6,344 nt of DNA, from NCBI GenBank assembly GCA_030631725.1, contig DAOVKO010000128.1:1-6344 (forward strand), given 5' to 3'. The stretch's first letter is position 1. Every line of letters begins with the position of its first letter. The stretch is from Actinomycetes bacterium. Lineage in GTDB: Bacteria; Planctomycetota; Phycisphaerae; JAACET01. The notes under the pieces were generated by a model, which was not told the DNA's origin, did not search any database, and saw only the letters and a program-made list of their open reading frames with translations. The position numbers and the translations under genes were made by a program. Below are positions 1 through 4,921 of this stretch, one piece after another.

Positions 1-1082
1 GGATCCTCCGCGGTGATAATCTTCACGTCAGGACGGTTCAGAGTATTCAAAGCGGCATAAAGGGTTGTGGTCTTGCCCGACCCGGTGGGGCCGGTAACCA
101 GGAATATCCCGTTGGGACGGCGGATAATCCGGTTAAAACGCTCGTGGTCATCAGGCTCGAAGCCCAGGGCCTCGATGCCCAGTTGGGCCGTCTCGGGACG
201 CAAAATACGAAGTACTACGCTTTCGCCGTGATAGCCGGGCAGCGCCGAAACGCGGAAGTCTATCTCCTCGGCCCCGACAGTGAGTTTGATTCGCCCGTCC
301 TGGGGCAGCCGTTTGGTCGCTATATCCATGCCCGACATGATCTTTAGGCGGCTGATAACCGAGTTCTGCATCCGTTTGGGAATACTCTCCCGCTCCAGAC
401 AGACTCCATCGATGCGATAGCGAACCCGCACCCTGTCAGCCATCGGTTCAATGTGAATATCGGACGACCGCGACTGCACCCCCGAGCTGATAATAGCTGT
501 CACCAGTTTGACAATGGGTGCAGACGACTCATCCTCGCCCATCCCCAGCCGCCCCGCAGACTGTATGTCAGCCCCCATCAGTGTTTCGCTCATCTGCGTG
601 CCCATTTGGGTCAGGTCCGAAATCGTCCCGTCCAGGGTATCCTTTTGCTGATCCTGAAAGTGGGCCTGGACCACCGCTTTGACCTTGGAGAGCGCTGCCA
701 GGGAGCATTCCAGGTCAACATTCAGCCTAAACCTCAGCGAATCAAGGGTTTCCAGGTCCAGGGGGTCTGTGATAATCACCTTAAGGTTGCTGTCACGCCG
801 TTCCACAGGAAGGACGAAATGGCGTCTGATGATATCCTCCGGTATCAGCGAAATGGCTGACGGGTCGATCGGATGGCGTTCCAGGTCGCGATATTCCATG
901 TCGAACTGGCTGGCCAGGGCCTTGGCAACATCGTCCTCCGAAACGCTCCCCAGGGCCACCAGGGCCTCTCCCAGTCGCATCTGATTACGCGAGGCGTACT
1001 CCAGACCCACCGTTATCGCTGAAGGCTCTACCAGCCCCCAGTCGACGAGAATCTCTCCTAAACGTTTCTTGCTCTTAGCCAT
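1..1082 (-). CDS. GspE/PilB/MshE-family type II secretion / type IV pilus assembly ATPase, N-terminal 360 residues (3' end cut by window edge)
   Basis: Hexameric motor ATPase at the cytoplasmic base of a type IV pilus or type II secretion machine; it powers pilin or pseudopilin assembly. I translated it by hand: ATG at 1080-1082, then an open frame with no stop to the left edge. Residues about 7-60 hold two RLG motifs (R7-A30 and R36-Q59, five residues apart), as in MshEN cyclic-di-GMP-binding domains, and the N-terminal domain continues to about 150. A linker rich in D, S, M and T follows (about 155-190). The ATPase domain then shows SDIHIEP (206-213), RVRYRIDG, KRLPQDGRI, the Walker A GPTGSGKTT (331-339, Lys337) and the start of the Asp box, ITAED (356-360). 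The rest of the domain, including the Walker B/His box and any tetracysteine zinc site, is outside the window. PilB, GspE and MshE cannot be told apart without that part and neighbouring genes. The start has only a weak purine-rich stretch (AAAGAG) upstream, but places R7 where MshEN proteins have it. Confidence 0.93.
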   Translation of the reverse strand, partial: MAKSKKRLGEILVDWGLVEPSAITVGLEYASRNQMRLGEALVALGSVSEDDVAKALASQFDMEYRDLERHPIDPSAISLIPEDIIRRHFVLPVERRDSNLKVIITDPLDLETLDSLRFRLNVDLECSLAALSKVKAVVQAHFQDQQKDTLDGTISDLTQMGTQMSETLMGADIQSAGRLGMGEDESSAPIVKLVTAIISSGVQSRSSDIHIEPMADRVRVRYRIDGVCLERESIPKRMQNSVISRLKIMSGMDIATKRLPQDGRIKLTVGAEEIDFRVSALPGYHGESVVLRILRPETAQLGIEALGFEPDDHERFNRIIRRPNGIFLVTGPTGSGKTTTLYAALNTLNRPDVKIITAED

Positions 1083-1207
1083 AGGTGCTCTTTTTCTTTG
1101 CCAGACAGCTCTGGGCCTCGGCAAGTGCCGCTAAAACAAAAGCTTGCAGGCGCCTAATCCTTGCGGCCAATCTCCGGCTCCAGCGGCCTGAAAACTGCCC
1201 TGCTGCT

Positions 1208-1223
1208 TGCCAAAACCGTGCCA
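1208..1223 (-). promoter_or_regulatory. Candidate sigma-54 (RpoN) -24/-12 promoter for the motor ATPase gene
   Basis: The minus strand reads TGGCACG-GTTT-TGGCA. The sigma-54 consensus is TGGCACG-N4-TTGCW, so only one of the twelve specified positions differs (T to G in the -12 element). The invariant GG (1222-1221) and GC (1210-1209) have the required spacing, which puts transcription start near 1197 and gives a leader of about 115 nt before the ATG at 1082. Sigma-54 control is known for many pilin and pilus genes. The altered T in the -12 element would weaken the site, and I cannot see whether the genome encodes RpoN. Confidence 0.5.
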
Positions 1224-1251
1224 AAAGACCTACTTCGGTTCACGGGATTGG
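1210..1251. repeat. Imperfect 11-bp inverted repeat overlapping the sigma-54-like site
   Basis: Plus-strand arms CCAAAACCGTG (1210-1220) and CACGGGATTGG (1241-1251) pair at 9 of 11 positions around a 20-nt spacer. The left arm covers most of the -12 element and part of the -24 element. It could be an operator that blocks the promoter, or a stem-loop in any transcript reading through from fabF. It could also be chance. Confidence 0.4.
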
Positions 1252-1323
1252 CCCCCTTAAGCATACACGCTTTTGCCCTACTGGTCAAGACCGAGCCCTC
1301 CCCGGCTGCTCCGCCATAGAGCT

Positions 1324-1354
1324 CTGCCCGTTCGCAAGGTCAGAAGTTGGGCAG
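1324..1354. promoter_or_regulatory. Possible upstream activator inverted repeat (CTGCCC-N19-GGGCAG)
   Basis: Two perfect 6-bp inverted arms, CTGCCC at 1324-1329 and GGGCAG at 1349-1354, are centred about 140 bp upstream of the predicted sigma-54 start. Enhancer-binding proteins usually bind paired sites 80-200 bp upstream. The arms are short and match no named activator site I know, so this is a weak positional inference. Confidence 0.2.
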
Positions 1355-1423
1355 GCCCAGGTCTGAATCATCGCGAAAGGCAGCCAAAGTATTTAGAGGC
1401 CCTAATGCTTTGTTGAAAGCCTA

Positions 1424-1494
1424 CATTCCCGCTAAGGCGGTGATAAGCCCGTTCCCTGCTCCCTGCCTTCGCAGGGACAAGCTTCGCGGGAATG
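1424..1494. repeat. Nested palindromic element (REP- or terminator-like) downstream of fabF
   Basis: Outer arms CATTCCCGCTAAG (1424-1436) and CTTCGCGGGAATG (1482-1494) are complementary at 12 of 13 positions. Inside them is a perfect 7-bp stem, TCCCTGC / GCAGGGA, with a 4-nt loop (1460-1477). The left arm also forms its own small hairpin, CCGC-TAAG-GCGG (1429-1440). The outer arms resemble the CATTCCCGC...GCGGGAATG palindromes that occur as dispersed intergenic repeats in many bacterial genomes. The element begins 43 nt past the fabF stop, so it could fold in the 3' end of the operon transcript, but no T-run follows it in the direction of transcription. Confidence 0.6.
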
Positions 1495-1499
1495 AGAAT

Positions 1500-1509
1500 G
1501 TCCCGGGAC
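1500..1509. repeat. 10-bp perfect palindrome GTCCCGGGAC
   Basis: A self-complementary 10-mer lies between the fabF stop codon and the nested palindrome. It might be part of the same structured 3' region. With no loop it is more likely a protein site or chance than a hairpin. Confidence 0.3.
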
Positions 1510-1536
1510 GTTAGTCACGAGTTTTGTTAGAGTGCT

Positions 1537-2781
1537 TTAGCTAGAGTAGTGTTTGATGATTAGAGCCGCGTTGTGTCCGCCGAAACCGAACGAGTTAGTC
1601 ATCCCTATTTTCACCTTTTTCTGACGGGCCGTCAAAGGCACGTAGTCCAGGTCACATTTGGGATCCGGCGTTTCCAGGTTAATAGTCGGCGGTATGACTC
1701 CCCGCTGCAGCGTCAGAGCAAGGGCTACCATTTCAACCCCCCCCGAGGCCCCAAGTAAATGCCCAAGTTGGCTCTTGGTCGAGCTGATTGCCAGTTTATA
1801 GGCCGATCGCCCGAAGACGTTTTTAATAGCAATGGTTTCAGCGGCATCTCCAGCCTGAGTGGCTGTGCCGTGGGCATTGATGTAGTCTATTTGATCGGGG
1901 TTCAGCTTCGCTTCACAAAGAGCCAAACGCATAGCCTGTGAAGCTCCCAGGCCTTCGGGGTCCGGCGCTGTTATATGGTATCCGTCACCGCTCATCCCGT
2001 AGCCGATTACCTCGGCATGGATCTTGCTTCCACGCCGCTTGGCATGTTCGAGTTCCTCGAATATTACGATACCTGCCCCCTCTGAGAGCACAAATCCGTC
2101 CCGATCCAAATCAAAAGGTCGGCTGGCACGGGTCGGTTCGTTATTCCGACAAGACAGGGCCTTTAGGGCACAGAAGCTCGCCAAACCGATTTCCGTCAAG
2201 GCGGCTTCTGCACCACCGGTAATCATCACATCTGCTTCATCTCGCTGGATCACCCGCAAGGCGTCCCCCATGGCATTGGCCCCCGAAGCGCAGGCCGTCG
2301 CCGTTGCCGAGTTTGGTCCCTTAATCCCGTATTCTATCGAGATATTTCCGGCGCTGGCGTTGACCATTAGCCGAGGCACGGTAAAGGGTGAAACCCGCTT
2401 GGGGCCGTATTTCATCAGACGCCTGTGCTGGGTTTCCAATTCTTCGAGCCCCCCGATCCCTGAGCCCACGATCACCCCGGCCCGAAAGAGGTCGTCCTTT
2501 GAGAAATCCACCCCCGAATCCTCGACTGCCTCACGAGCTGCTACCAAGGCGAACTGGGTTACTCGATCGACCCTCCTGGCCTGCTTGGCGCCCAGGTACT
2601 TCGTCGGCTCGAAGTCGGTCAATTCTCCGCCTATATGGCAGGAGTATCTTTCGGCCTCAAATCGCCGCACCGGCACAATGCCGCTACGACCTGCACAGAG
2701 CCCCTCCCACAGGGTCTCGACCGTTCTCCCCAGGGAACTGATCGCCCCGAGACCCGTGATTACCACTCGACGACTCGACAT
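1537..2781 (-). CDS. fabF: 3-oxoacyl-[acyl-carrier-protein] synthase II (beta-ketoacyl-ACP synthase)
   Basis: Elongating condensing enzyme of type II fatty-acid synthesis: it joins malonyl-ACP to an acyl chain held on the active-site Cys, releasing CO2. The 414 residues match the usual FabF length (about 410-415). It has the thiolase fold, starting with VVITGLGAISSLG (6-18). The catalytic triad is visible: Cys164 in TACASGA, His304 in NAHGTAT and His341 in GHLLGASGG, with Lys336 in STKSQLGH. RPFDLDRDGFVLSEGAG (221-237) and the GMTNSFGFGGHN C-terminal block are also typical. The loop after Lys336 reads SQLGH where many FabF proteins have SMTGH. The ATG follows the acpP stop by 14 nt; the nearest purine run, AGGGG, overlaps that stop and is about 11 nt from the ATG, so translation is probably coupled to acpP. 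It is the last gene of the fatty-acid cluster here. Confidence 0.97.
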   Translation of the reverse strand: MSSRRVVITGLGAISSLGRTVETLWEGLCAGRSGIVPVRRFEAERYSCHIGGELTDFEPTKYLGAKQARRVDRVTQFALVAAREAVEDSGVDFSKDDLFRAGVIVGSGIGGLEELETQHRRLMKYGPKRVSPFTVPRLMVNASAGNISIEYGIKGPNSATATACASGANAMGDALRVIQRDEADVMITGGAEAALTEIGLASFCALKALSCRNNEPTRASRPFDLDRDGFVLSEGAGIVIFEELEHAKRRGSKIHAEVIGYGMSGDGYHITAPDPEGLGASQAMRLALCEAKLNPDQIDYINAHGTATQAGDAAETIAIKNVFGRSAYKLAISSTKSQLGHLLGASGGVEMVALALTLQRGVIPPTINLETPDPKCDLDYVPLTARQKKVKIGMTNSFGFGGHNAALIIKHYSS

Positions 2782-2795
2782 GGATTAGGGATCCC

Positions 2796-3047
2796 CTACT
2801 TCTCTTTGCAGTGTTCCGCGATGTAGTCTACGGTTTGGCCGATGGTGCGGATTTTCTCCGCCTCCTCGTCTGGGATACTCATTTCGAACTCGTCTTCGAA
2901 TTCCATGACCAGTTCTACGGTATCCAGCGAATCGGCGTTCAGGTCATCCACAAACGATGTGTCCCGAGCCAGCTCAGACTTATCAATCCCCATCTGTTCG
3001 CTGACGATTTGATATACCTTTTCTTCGATTTCTGTTTCTGTAGGCAC
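2796..3047 (-). CDS. acpP: Acyl carrier protein (GTG start)
   Basis: Small acidic cytoplasmic protein that carries growing acyl chains as thioesters on a 4'-phosphopantetheine arm. At 83 residues it is of normal ACP length. The attachment site is Ser40 in ADSLDTVEL, followed by the acidic recognition helix ELVMEFEDEFEMSIPDEEAEKI that docks to FabD, FabF, FabG and FabH. The start codon is GTG (3045-3047), supported by a strong AAGGAG seven nt upstream; an ATG at 3051-3053 is out of frame. It is separated from fabG by 125 nt with a plausible promoter of its own, and is followed by fabF after 14 nt. The fabG-acpP-fabF order is characteristic of the fab cluster, which rules out a secondary-metabolism carrier protein. 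Confidence 0.97.
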   Translation of the reverse strand: MPTETEIEEKVYQIVSEQMGIDKSELARDTSFVDDLNADSLDTVELVMEFEDEFEMSIPDEEAEKIRTIGQTVDYIAEHCKEK

Positions 3048-3054
3048 TATCCAT

Positions 3055-3060
3055 CTCCTT
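3055..3060 (-). promoter_or_regulatory. acpP ribosome-binding site AAGGAG
   Basis: AAGGAG lies seven nt before the GTG codon at 3047-3045 and decides that start. It is the strongest Shine-Dalgarno match in the window, fitting the high level of ACP that cells need. Confidence 0.8.
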
Positions 3061-3069
3061 GTCGCAGCT

Positions 3070-3083
3070 AAAAGTCCACTTTT
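3070..3083. promoter_or_regulatory. 14-bp dyad AAAAGT-CC-ACTTTT in the acpP leader
   Basis: Perfect 6-bp arms flank a 2-bp centre, between the candidate acpP promoter and its ribosome site. The short centre favours a dimeric protein operator over an RNA hairpin. It does not match the FapR, FabT, FadR or FabR sites as I remember them. A/T-rich arms like these also arise by chance, so the functional call is tentative. Confidence 0.3.
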
Positions 3084-3126
3084 TCAGATCAGTCTATTCC
3101 TCAGACGGCTATTTCTAAGGCCCGAC

Positions 3127-3155
3127 AATATAACCTTCGCCTTGAGGGCCTGCAA
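3127..3155 (-). promoter_or_regulatory. Candidate sigma-70-type promoter for acpP-fabF
   Basis: On the minus strand TTGCAG (3155-3150) and TATATT (3132-3127) are 17 bp apart. The -10 box matches TATAAT at 5 of 6 positions, the -35 box matches TTGACA at 3 of 6. Start would be near 3120, giving a leader of about 73 nt. An internal promoter would let acpP and fabF be expressed above the upstream genes, as acpP in E. coli is known to be. A GGCCC (3119-3123) / GGGCC (3146-3150) inverted repeat spans the same segment. Confidence 0.4.
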
Positions 3156-3172
3156 CTGTTTTCTCACAACAA

Positions 3173-3907
3173 TTACATCCGCAATCCCCCGTCCACTATC
3201 AGCACCTGCCCAGTGATGTAGCTGGCCTCCTCGCTGGCCAAAAAGGCCACTACTGAGGCCACCTCCTCAGCCTCCCCCAAACGCCTCAGGGCTATCAATG
3301 GTTTGACCGCTTCGGTCAGGCGTTCCGGAAGGGCCCGAGTCATTTCCGTGTCTATAAACCCCGGTGCCACCGCATTTACTGTAATGTTCTTCCGACCAAG
3401 CTCCTTTGCCGCCGTCTTCGTAAGACCGATAACTCCAGCCTTGCTGGCCGCGTAATTCGCTTGCCCGGGATTGCCCATCACCCCTGAAACGCTGGCCAAA
3501 TTCACAATCCGTCCGTAGCGGCAGCGCAGCATCTTCCTGGCCACGGCTTGAATACCTATGAAAATTCCCTTCAGGTTCACGTTGATGACCTGGTCCCATT
3601 GCTCCTCATCCATGGTCAGCAAAAGCCCGTCGCGCGTTATCCCCGCATTATTGACCATTATATCCACTTTGCCGAATTCTTCGACCACCGCTTCGACCAT
3701 TTCCTTCATAGCCTCAGCGTCGGTTACGTTGGTCGATTTGCCAACTGCCTTGACTCCAGTGTCCTTCAGGTCCTTGACCGTTTGGGCCAATTCCTCTTTC
3801 AGGATGTCAACTCCCACGATGTCAGCGCCGCGACCGGCAAGTTTCAGGCATATTTCCCGGCCAATGCCTCGGGCCGCCCCCGTCACAATAGCCACTCGAC
3901 CTTTCAT
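3173..3907 (-). CDS. fabG: 3-oxoacyl-[acyl-carrier-protein] reductase
   Basis: Reduces 3-ketoacyl-ACP to 3-hydroxyacyl-ACP, the first reduction of each elongation cycle. The 244 residues equal the usual FabG length. It is a classical short-chain dehydrogenase: cofactor-binding TGAARGIG (9-16), NNAG (86-89), catalytic Asn111, Ser139, Tyr152 and Lys156 (YAASK), PGFIDTEMT around 185, and a C-terminal VDGGLRM. The second beta strand ends with Asp34 (VGVDIL), a residue that in this superfamily normally binds the ribose of NAD(H) and disfavours NADP(H). Most FabG proteins use NADPH, so this is unusual. The ATG has a good AGGAG six nt upstream that overlaps the fabD stop codon. Neighbours fabD and acpP support FabG over a catabolic or acetoacetyl-CoA reductase. 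Confidence 0.95.
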   Translation of the reverse strand: MKGRVAIVTGAARGIGREICLKLAGRGADIVGVDILKEELAQTVKDLKDTGVKAVGKSTNVTDAEAMKEMVEAVVEEFGKVDIMVNNAGITRDGLLLTMDEEQWDQVINVNLKGIFIGIQAVARKMLRCRYGRIVNLASVSGVMGNPGQANYAASKAGVIGLTKTAAKELGRKNITVNAVAPGFIDTEMTRALPERLTEAVKPLIALRRLGEAEEVASVVAFLASEEASYITGQVLIVDGGLRM

Positions 3908-3913
3908 ATCTTG

Positions 3914-3918
3914 CTCCT
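3914..3918 (-). promoter_or_regulatory. fabG ribosome-binding site AGGAG overlapping the fabD stop
   Basis: AGGAG (3918-3914) shares two bases with the fabD TAG stop (3919-3917) and sits six nt before the fabG ATG. Ribosomes finishing FabD would therefore be placed to start FabG, which implies translational coupling. Confidence 0.7.
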
Positions 3919-4846
3919 ATATCTTGTCAAATCCACTTGGATCGTTAATGCTTTTCACTTTGATATTTCGGCTAATCCTCCGCCCCAAGCCCGCCAGCAC
4001 TTTACCCGGCCCGATCTCGTAGTATTCTTCGATACCGTCGCCCATCATTGTTTCCATGCATTCTTGCCAACGTATCGGGTTATCCACCTGCTTGGCGAGC
4101 TTCTGGCGTACTTCTTCGCTGTTACGGTAATACCGGCCCGATACGTTACAGGCCACCGGGATTTGTGGTTCTTTCAGGTTGACTTCTGCCAGCGCTTCGG
4201 CCAAACGTTCCCTCGCCGGGCTCATTAATTTGCTGTGAAAAGCCCCGGCTACCCGCAGCTCAATAGTTGCGATCTGCTGCTGTTGGGCCAGTTCCGCCAA
4301 ACGCCCGCAGGCCGCCTTGGTCCCTGAGGCCACTATTTGCCCCGGACAGTTGTAGTTAGCTGGCCATAACACCTCACCGTTGCCGGCCTGTCTGCAAAGA
4401 TCCTCTACCGTCTGTTCGTCGGCTCCTCGCAGCACTACCATCGTGCCCGGGTTCGCCTGGGCCGCTGCCTGCATGTACTGCCCACGCTTCTGAACCAGCT
4501 TGATTGCTTCGTCGAAGTCCAGGACACCTGCCACACACAGGGCCGTATACTCGCCCAGGCTCAGCCCCCCCGTAGCGGCAATGACCTCGCCCGTCAAGGC
4601 CCCACTTTCCTCGCCCGCCCGAAGCAAGGCCATACTCGTCGTCAGCATAGCCACTTGGCTGACGTCCGTGGCATTGAGCCGATCAGCCGGGCCCTTGAAA
4701 CACACCTCCGCCAGGTCAATTCCGCTCAGATCACTAGCTTGCTCGAAAACTTCCCGGGCACAACCATACCCCTGGTACACATCTTGGCCCATCCCCACTT
4801 CTTGGGCACCTTGGCCCGGAAATATATAACCTACTTTCTCAGCCAT
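3917..4846 (-). CDS. fabD: Malonyl-CoA:[acyl-carrier-protein] transacylase
   Basis: Moves the malonyl group from CoA to ACP, supplying the extender unit for FabH and FabF. The 309 residues match the family (E. coli about 309). Visible motifs: N-terminal FPGQGAQ (9-15), nucleophile elbow with Ser96 in GLSLGEYTAL, Arg121 in KRGQYMQ (binds the malonyl carboxylate), NYNCPGQIVASG (164-175) and catalytic His204 in AFHSKLM. The elbow normally reads GHSLG; here the His is Leu95, read clearly as CTG at 4562-4564. The nucleophile, Arg and catalytic His are all kept, so I expect activity. The ATG is fixed by an in-frame TGA three codons upstream and by the usual short N-terminus before FPGQG. No good Shine-Dalgarno is seen. 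It lies 75 nt after fabH and nine nt before fabG. Confidence 0.96.
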   Translation of the reverse strand: MAEKVGYIFPGQGAQEVGMGQDVYQGYGCAREVFEQASDLSGIDLAEVCFKGPADRLNATDVSQVAMLTTSMALLRAGEESGALTGEVIAATGGLSLGEYTALCVAGVLDFDEAIKLVQKRGQYMQAAAQANPGTMVVLRGADEQTVEDLCRQAGNGEVLWPANYNCPGQIVASGTKAACGRLAELAQQQQIATIELRVAGAFHSKLMSPARERLAEALAEVNLKEPQIPVACNVSGRYYRNSEEVRQKLAKQVDNPIRWQECMETMMGDGIEEYYEIGPGKVLAGLGRRISRNIKVKSINDPSGFDKI

Positions 4847-4921
4847 GTTACATCATGCTCTGGGCCAATTCTTGCCAGTCGTTTCCACCCTTAAATCCGC
4901 GATCTTCCGTGTCAGGGCGGA
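4847..4921. other. 75-nt fabH-fabD spacer
   Basis: The spacer has no clear promoter, hairpin or ribosome site. After the fabH TAG the same frame stays open for 22 codons to a TGA at 4855-4853, just before the fabD ATG; chance gives an opening this long often, so I do not call it coding. The lack of a Shine-Dalgarno before fabD suggests weak or coupled initiation. Confidence 0.5.

Larger units (their letters stand above)
1083..1536. other. Non-coding gap between fabF and the motor ATPase gene
   Basis: This 454-bp stretch has no convincing gene. A 93-codon plus-strand frame (1085-1366) lacks any recognisable motif, opposes the direction of all neighbours and begins almost on top of the ATPase start, so I treat it as chance. 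The gap does contain a sigma-54-like promoter, an inverted repeat overlapping it, a more distal CTGCCC/GGGCAG inverted repeat and a nested palindrome close to the fabF stop (listed separately). I see no intrinsic terminator with a clear T-run for fabF. The change of gene content and the promoter match suggest this is where the fatty-acid operon ends and the pilus or secretion locus starts. Confidence 0.7.

Noticed and set aside
1..6. GGATCC at the exact left edge, suggesting a BamHI cloning boundary
   Set aside because: Possibly true of how the sequence was obtained, but GGATCC also occurs inside the window (in fabF and just upstream of its start), and it says nothing about biology. The edge simply truncates the ATPase gene.
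1083..1300. Possible riboswitch (cyclic-di-GMP GEMM type) in the ATPase leader
   Set aside because: I looked for the conserved GEMM core and its tetraloop-receptor arrangement and could not fit them; the local hairpins, such as AAGCG-TGTA-TGCTT on the minus strand, are too weak to support a class.
1085..1366. 93-codon plus-strand open frame in the non-coding gap
   Set aside because: No motif or recognisable domain, opposite in direction to every neighbour, no ribosome site, and it overlaps the promoter-like elements; moderately high GC favours long chance frames.
1495..1536. Intrinsic terminator immediately after fabF
   Set aside because: No GC-rich stem followed by a T-run in the direction of transcription; the GTCCCGGGAC palindrome has no loop.
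2024..2788. 254-codon plus-strand open frame opposite fabF
   Set aside because: It is antisense to the conserved catalytic core of FabF; its composition (Ser, Pro, Arg, Ala rich) is that of a shadow frame.
3548..4228. 226-codon plus-strand open frame opposite fabG and fabD
   Set aside because: Antisense to two clearly real genes, spans their junction and has no family signature.
4853..4921. 22 in-frame codons after the fabH TAG stop, suggesting read-through or a recent stop
   Set aside because: FabH already ends with its normal C-terminal block (GGGLTWGSAVV); an opening of this length after a stop is expected about a third of the time.
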